Shown one piece after another: positions 60,993-64,000 of a stretch of DNA of 64,000 bases. A program made the translations under genes and the position numbers. The notes beneath the pieces were generated by a model. That model had not been told where the DNA came from. It did not search any database and worked only from the letters and a program-made list of their open reading frames with translations. Source of the DNA: Chitinophaga filiformis (GTDB lineage Bacteria > Bacteroidota > Bacteroidia > Chitinophagales > Chitinophagaceae); NCBI RefSeq assembly GCF_021646545.1, contig NZ_JAKIRP010000001.1, forward strand, positions 1 to 64,000. Direction: 5' to 3'. Position 1 is the first letter of the stretch. Each line of letters starts with the position of its first letter.

Positions 60993-62141
60993 TTATAACC
61001 ATATCAGCGGATGCCGTACCGGAAGGTTACGCACCACTTCCGCATTGGAGGGCTGATGGTCCAATCTTTTCCAGGTACCAAACCACTCCTGCTGCTGATA
61101 AGCTGCTGCACCGAATACCAGGGACGGATGTGCCACCGGCCATTCATCCCAATACATGACGTCCTTTTTATAGGGCCATTTTCCCTTATCTACTATATAA
61201 GGATACAGGAAAGCAATCCCTTTTTTGATACTACGACCGTCCGGCAACTGGTAGGCCCACAGGTCATTTTCCTTATCGGACAGGATCTGGCAGATGGTGA
61301 CCATGGCATCGAGATTGAACAGGGAATAGCCATAAGGTTTCGTTCTGGCCAATTCCAGCGGGAAACTGCCATCGGCGGCCATCTGGTTGGGCAATAATAC
61401 CTGTTTGTACCTGTCCCGGCAAAAGCGCAATAAAGCAGTATCGTTGATCAGGCGGGCAAAGCAGGCTGTCTGCATCACCCAGCAGGTGCCGTGGTTATTC
61501 TTTGCGTTCATCTCATCCTTACCATACTGATGGGTTGTCAGCCAATGGAGGTAGTCAGCAAACCACGTCCGGATACCTTTCGCCAATTCCCTATCGAAGG
61601 CGCGGTCCTTTTGCATGACCATTACACCCTGAGCTACTTCCATCAGGTGAATGGCGTCAATGATACCAATACCCCTGCCGGTGAATCTTCCTTTGATAGC
61701 CTGTGCATATTGCAGGTTCGGATGCATTAAAGTGGCGGTATCAGTAAACCATGCCTTTAAATGCGGGAGGGCTTCACGCACATAATTAGTATTGCCGGTA
61801 ATGCGATAAGCAGATGCCAGTGCACCGATGATACGACTAAAACGGATCATTGCATGACGATGGGCCACAAAGTTATCGGGGTTGGTCATACCATCGCGCT
61901 GAATATAAGGACTATCGGGATGAGCGGGATTGGGCCACCAATAATCGCCCTCAGAGTAAAAATCATGCTTGCTGCCTGCACTGCGTGTACAGGTTGCTGC
62001 TGTTACAGTTGCCGGCGCTTGTTGCTTTGCCCAGGCAGCTTCTTTGAGTATCTGCTCACGCAGTACATTAACAACTGCTTTATCCGGTGGATTAAATGCG
62101 CTGCATAAGAGTATTATCAGTAAAATCGTAACGTGTTTCAT
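60993..62141 (-). CDS. Alginate-lyase-family secreted protein
   Basis: A 382-residue protein with a short N-terminal signal (TILLIILLCSAFNPPDKA) and the alpha/alpha-barrel alginate lyase fold. Landmarks: SEGDYWWPNPAHPDSPYIQR, NPDNFVAHRHAMIRFSRIIG, GRGIGIIDAIHLMEVAQGV, NNHGTCWVMQTACFARLIND and MYWDEWPVAHPSLVFGAAAY. His and Tyr residues in the NNHGT and YWW motifs are likely catalytic. The family acts on uronic-acid polysaccharides; alginate itself is not certain. It starts 65 bp from the divergent lipoprotein gene. Confidence 0.88.
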   Translation of the reverse strand: MKHVTILLIILLCSAFNPPDKAVVNVLREQILKEAAWAKQQAPATVTAATCTRSAGSKHDFYSEGDYWWPNPAHPDSPYIQRDGMTNPDNFVAHRHAMIRFSRIIGALASAYRITGNTNYVREALPHLKAWFTDTATLMHPNLQYAQAIKGRFTGRGIGIIDAIHLMEVAQGVMVMQKDRAFDRELAKGIRTWFADYLHWLTTHQYGKDEMNAKNNHGTCWVMQTACFARLINDTALLRFCRDRYKQVLLPNQMAADGSFPLELARTKPYGYSLFNLDAMVTICQILSDKENDLWAYQLPDGRSIKKGIAFLYPYIVDKGKWPYKKDVMYWDEWPVAHPSLVFGAAAYQQQEWFGTWKRLDHQPSNAEVVRNLPVRHPLIWL

Positions 62142-62206
62142 GGGTTATCAACATTCTGTCCTACATAATACAAAACTCCTGTGATAATTTTTCCTAATTT
62201 GCCCGG

Positions 62207-63046
62207 ATGAGAAAAGGACTACCTATATTTATCCTGACTGCCTGCATTGTATGCTTATCCTCCTGCTCAAGACAGGCGCTTCAGCCGCTTGATGTAGCAA
62301 AAGCGATCTTTAATCCGACAGTGTCCCCCGATTTTGTTGCGAAACACAGCACCGGTGACTATAGCGGTCATCCAAATGGACAGGACTTCCCTAATGAGCT
62401 AAATACTTCGTTCCTGCTTATCCAGCAATCAGCGAAAAAGGCAGTCGTTGCAATGACAATTGCGAACAACAACGGCAAAGCAACAGACAAGTACCTTTAT
62501 TTTACCAAAGACAGTGCCCGATGGAAAATGTATGCATTGGCAACACCTACGCTGGCACGTTTGCATGAGCGCATGAAGAACGAAATGGAAGCAATCACCG
62601 CGAATGAGCTGGATAGTCTTCTCACCATATACCAACATCAGGAGTATGCTCCGTATAAAAGTAAAGAAGAGTTCTCTTTTATATTGAACAGTCTGCGGTT
62701 GAAATTAGCACCAGACGATAGTCTTGTGGCGCATTTCTATCGCCATAAAGCAACCTTTAATCAACTGTTGAAAGAAGTAAATAAGACGTCAAAATCTCCC
62801 GAAACAGAAACACCTACATTAGTAAACACACGAACACCTATATACAGCCCTTTACTAATCAGTAATGTCACCACCGGTGGGTTCCTACCTGCTGAATGTA
62901 TCGACTTTCATATACTGAACGACCAGGTAGGATATCTTTATACGCCGCATAAAAAATACCTGCCTGACTTAAATCCGGACAAGGTGATGATGTTAAGATC
63001 GCTTGGTGGGGGATGGTATTTATATAAGGTAGCTATCTATTTGTAG
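62207..63046 (+). CDS. Hypothetical lipoprotein, 279 residues
   Basis: The lipobox is in VCLSSC (then SRQALQPL). The mature part (FVAKHSTGDYSGHPNGQDFP, KYLYFTKDSARWKMYALATP, VMMLRSLGGGWYLYKVAIYL) shows no family I recognise. It sits head to head with the alginate-lyase gene and upstream of the GH16 gene. Confidence 0.65.
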   Translation: MRKGLPIFILTACIVCLSSCSRQALQPLDVAKAIFNPTVSPDFVAKHSTGDYSGHPNGQDFPNELNTSFLLIQQSAKKAVVAMTIANNNGKATDKYLYFTKDSARWKMYALATPTLARLHERMKNEMEAITANELDSLLTIYQHQEYAPYKSKEEFSFILNSLRLKLAPDDSLVAHFYRHKATFNQLLKEVNKTSKSPETETPTLVNTRTPIYSPLLISNVTTGGFLPAECIDFHILNDQVGYLYTPHKKYLPDLNPDKVMMLRSLGGGWYLYKVAIYL

Positions 63047-63135
63047 TGTGTTATTTTTTCTCATGGTATCAAAGTATGTTGAATCGGTGTTGTCTAATTC
63101 TTAAACACCCGTTCGGGAACAAAAAAAAGATAACC

Positions 63136-64000
63136 ATGAGAAAAACACACTTATTAAACTATTGCCTGCTGGCAATGGTAGGTATTACGGCATGTTCAAA
63201 AAAGAATGATGCACCACCCAATCTACAACATGAAACAGCTCTCGCAGCAGCTGAGCCACCCACAGTAACAGTACCAGGCGTCTGCGAATACGATCTGGAT
63301 GAAGCTGCATTAAAAGCCCAGGGTTATACGAAAGTATTTGAAGACAACTTCAATATGCTTGACAGTACCAAATGGGACCGCTGGAACAGTGGTGGCTATA
63401 ATAACGAACTACAGCTGTATACACCCAAAAACCTCCGTATTGTTGATGGCAAGCTATTAATTAAACCTGTGAGGGAAAGAGTAACCGGGGCTACCGATCC
63501 CGATAATCCTACGAGGAAAACATTCAATTTTACTTCCGGCAGAATTGAATCTCATTATAATTTCAAAGCTTCTACAACTACTCCGAAAGTACGTATCTCA
63601 GCCCGCATAAAACAGCCATTGGGCTTCGGTATGTGGCCTGCCTTCTGGTCGTACGGCGGCGAATGGCCTACCAACGGAGAACTGGACATCCTGGAAGGAT
63701 TTGGAGAAAAGGATTTCTATAACACCAACATCTGGTATGGCAGCACGCCAGGTACGCCTGACCATGAGTATACACTTTCCATGACCTATGTTAAGTCACA
63801 GACTAATCTGACCACCTGCTATCATGTATACGAAGCAATCTGGCAAAAAGATACTGTTACCTTCCTGCTTGATGGTAGTATTACCAGGAGGCTGGTATCT
63901 TCTACAGAAGCGGGTAAATTCATTCCGAAGTTCTTTAACAGAGAGCAGCACATTACTTTGAATGCAGCTATTGGCGGTGATCAGTTTGGCACAATAGATA
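63136..64000 (+). CDS. GH16-family secreted glucanase-type enzyme (3' end outside window)
   Basis: The first 288 residues are present. A lipoprotein-type signal (LAMVGITAC, then SKKNDAPPN) is followed by a linker and a GH16 domain. The domain reads VFEDNFNMLDSTKWDRWNSG, TFNFTSGRIESHYNF and GFGMWPAFWSYGG, then the catalytic motif GELDILEG (two Glu and one Asp) and NIWYG. GH16 enzymes hydrolyse beta-1,3(4)-glucans, agarose, carrageenan or related polymers; the motif form and Trp-rich GMWPAFW suggest a laminarinase-like enzyme, not certain. As a lipoprotein it should sit on the outer membrane. Confidence 0.9.
   Translation, partial: MRKTHLLNYCLLAMVGITACSKKNDAPPNLQHETALAAAEPPTVTVPGVCEYDLDEAALKAQGYTKVFEDNFNMLDSTKWDRWNSGGYNNELQLYTPKNLRIVDGKLLIKPVRERVTGATDPDNPTRKTFNFTSGRIESHYNFKASTTTPKVRISARIKQPLGFGMWPAFWSYGGEWPTNGELDILEGFGEKDFYNTNIWYGSTPGTPDHEYTLSMTYVKSQTNLTTCYHVYEAIWQKDTVTFLLDGSITRRLVSSTEAGKFIPKFFNREQHITLNAAIGGDQFGTID

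Overview
The window looks like a chromosomal piece of a Bacteroidota soil or gut-type bacterium, most probably in or near Chitinophaga (family Chitinophagaceae). The evidence is the SusC/SusD pairs with FecR-type anti-sigma factors and ECF sigma factors, a type IX secretion sorting tail on a pectate lyase-like protein, promoters of the Bacteroidota type (TAnnTTTG), several carbohydrate-active enzymes, and a DUF6520-like small protein. No tRNA, rRNA or CRISPR array was seen.

Layout. (1) 1-1700: stacked, decayed heads of IS66-family elements (tnpA/tnpB, no tnpC), broken partly by short tandem duplications. (2) 1804-15047: locus A, an AT-rich S9 peptidase, small secreted protein, SusD and SusC module on the minus strand. 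It faces a plus-strand regulatory block of ECF sigma, FecR, second ECF sigma and a degenerate AraC-like protein. (3) 15034-21357: TlpA-like lipoprotein, an nSTAND-tail-like membrane protein, two paralogous GT-C-like membrane proteins, a second AraC-like protein, and a 600-bp gap with two very long hairpins. (4) 21444-31413: locus B, a second copy of the cassette (S9 peptidase, small secreted protein, SusD, SusC, sigma, FecR, AraC-like). (5) 31539-44440: GH2 enzyme with an unusual tail, fourth AraC-like protein, FAD oxidoreductase, DEAD-box helicase, membrane and lipoproteins. (6) 44790-47545: a tight five-gene NAD/ADP-ribose operon (Nudix-type regulator, NADAR, KptA, internally deleted ADP-ribosylglycohydrolase, PPP phosphatase). 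(7) 47554-56238: polysaccharide lyase with sorting tail, TPR protein, and a Tat-exported amine oxidase, Tat-exported aminotransferase and secreted Hint-domain operon. (8) 56336-60385: EF-G with an attenuator-like leader, an unlisted 42-codon gene with its own promoter and terminator, DUF434 protein, AlkB-like dioxygenase. (9) 60386-64000: alginate-lyase-family protein, lipoprotein and a GH16 enzyme cut by the window edge.

How the genes work together. Loci A and B are most simply read as two diverged copies of one trans-envelope signalling and uptake system. The SusC proteins carry an N-terminal STN signalling domain that should contact FecR, which holds the ECF sigma factor. A shared motif (GTAC, a T-run, then CG 14 or 16 bases later) lies before both susC genes and both fecR genes and is a candidate promoter for these sigma factors. 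The S9 peptidases suggest that the imported ligand is a peptide rather than a glycan. The four AraC-like paralogues and two GT-C-like proteins lie only in or beside these loci and may belong to the same system. The strongest candidates for something undescribed are this duplicated cassette with its AraC-like family, the ADP-ribose operon, and the Tat/Tat/Hint operon.
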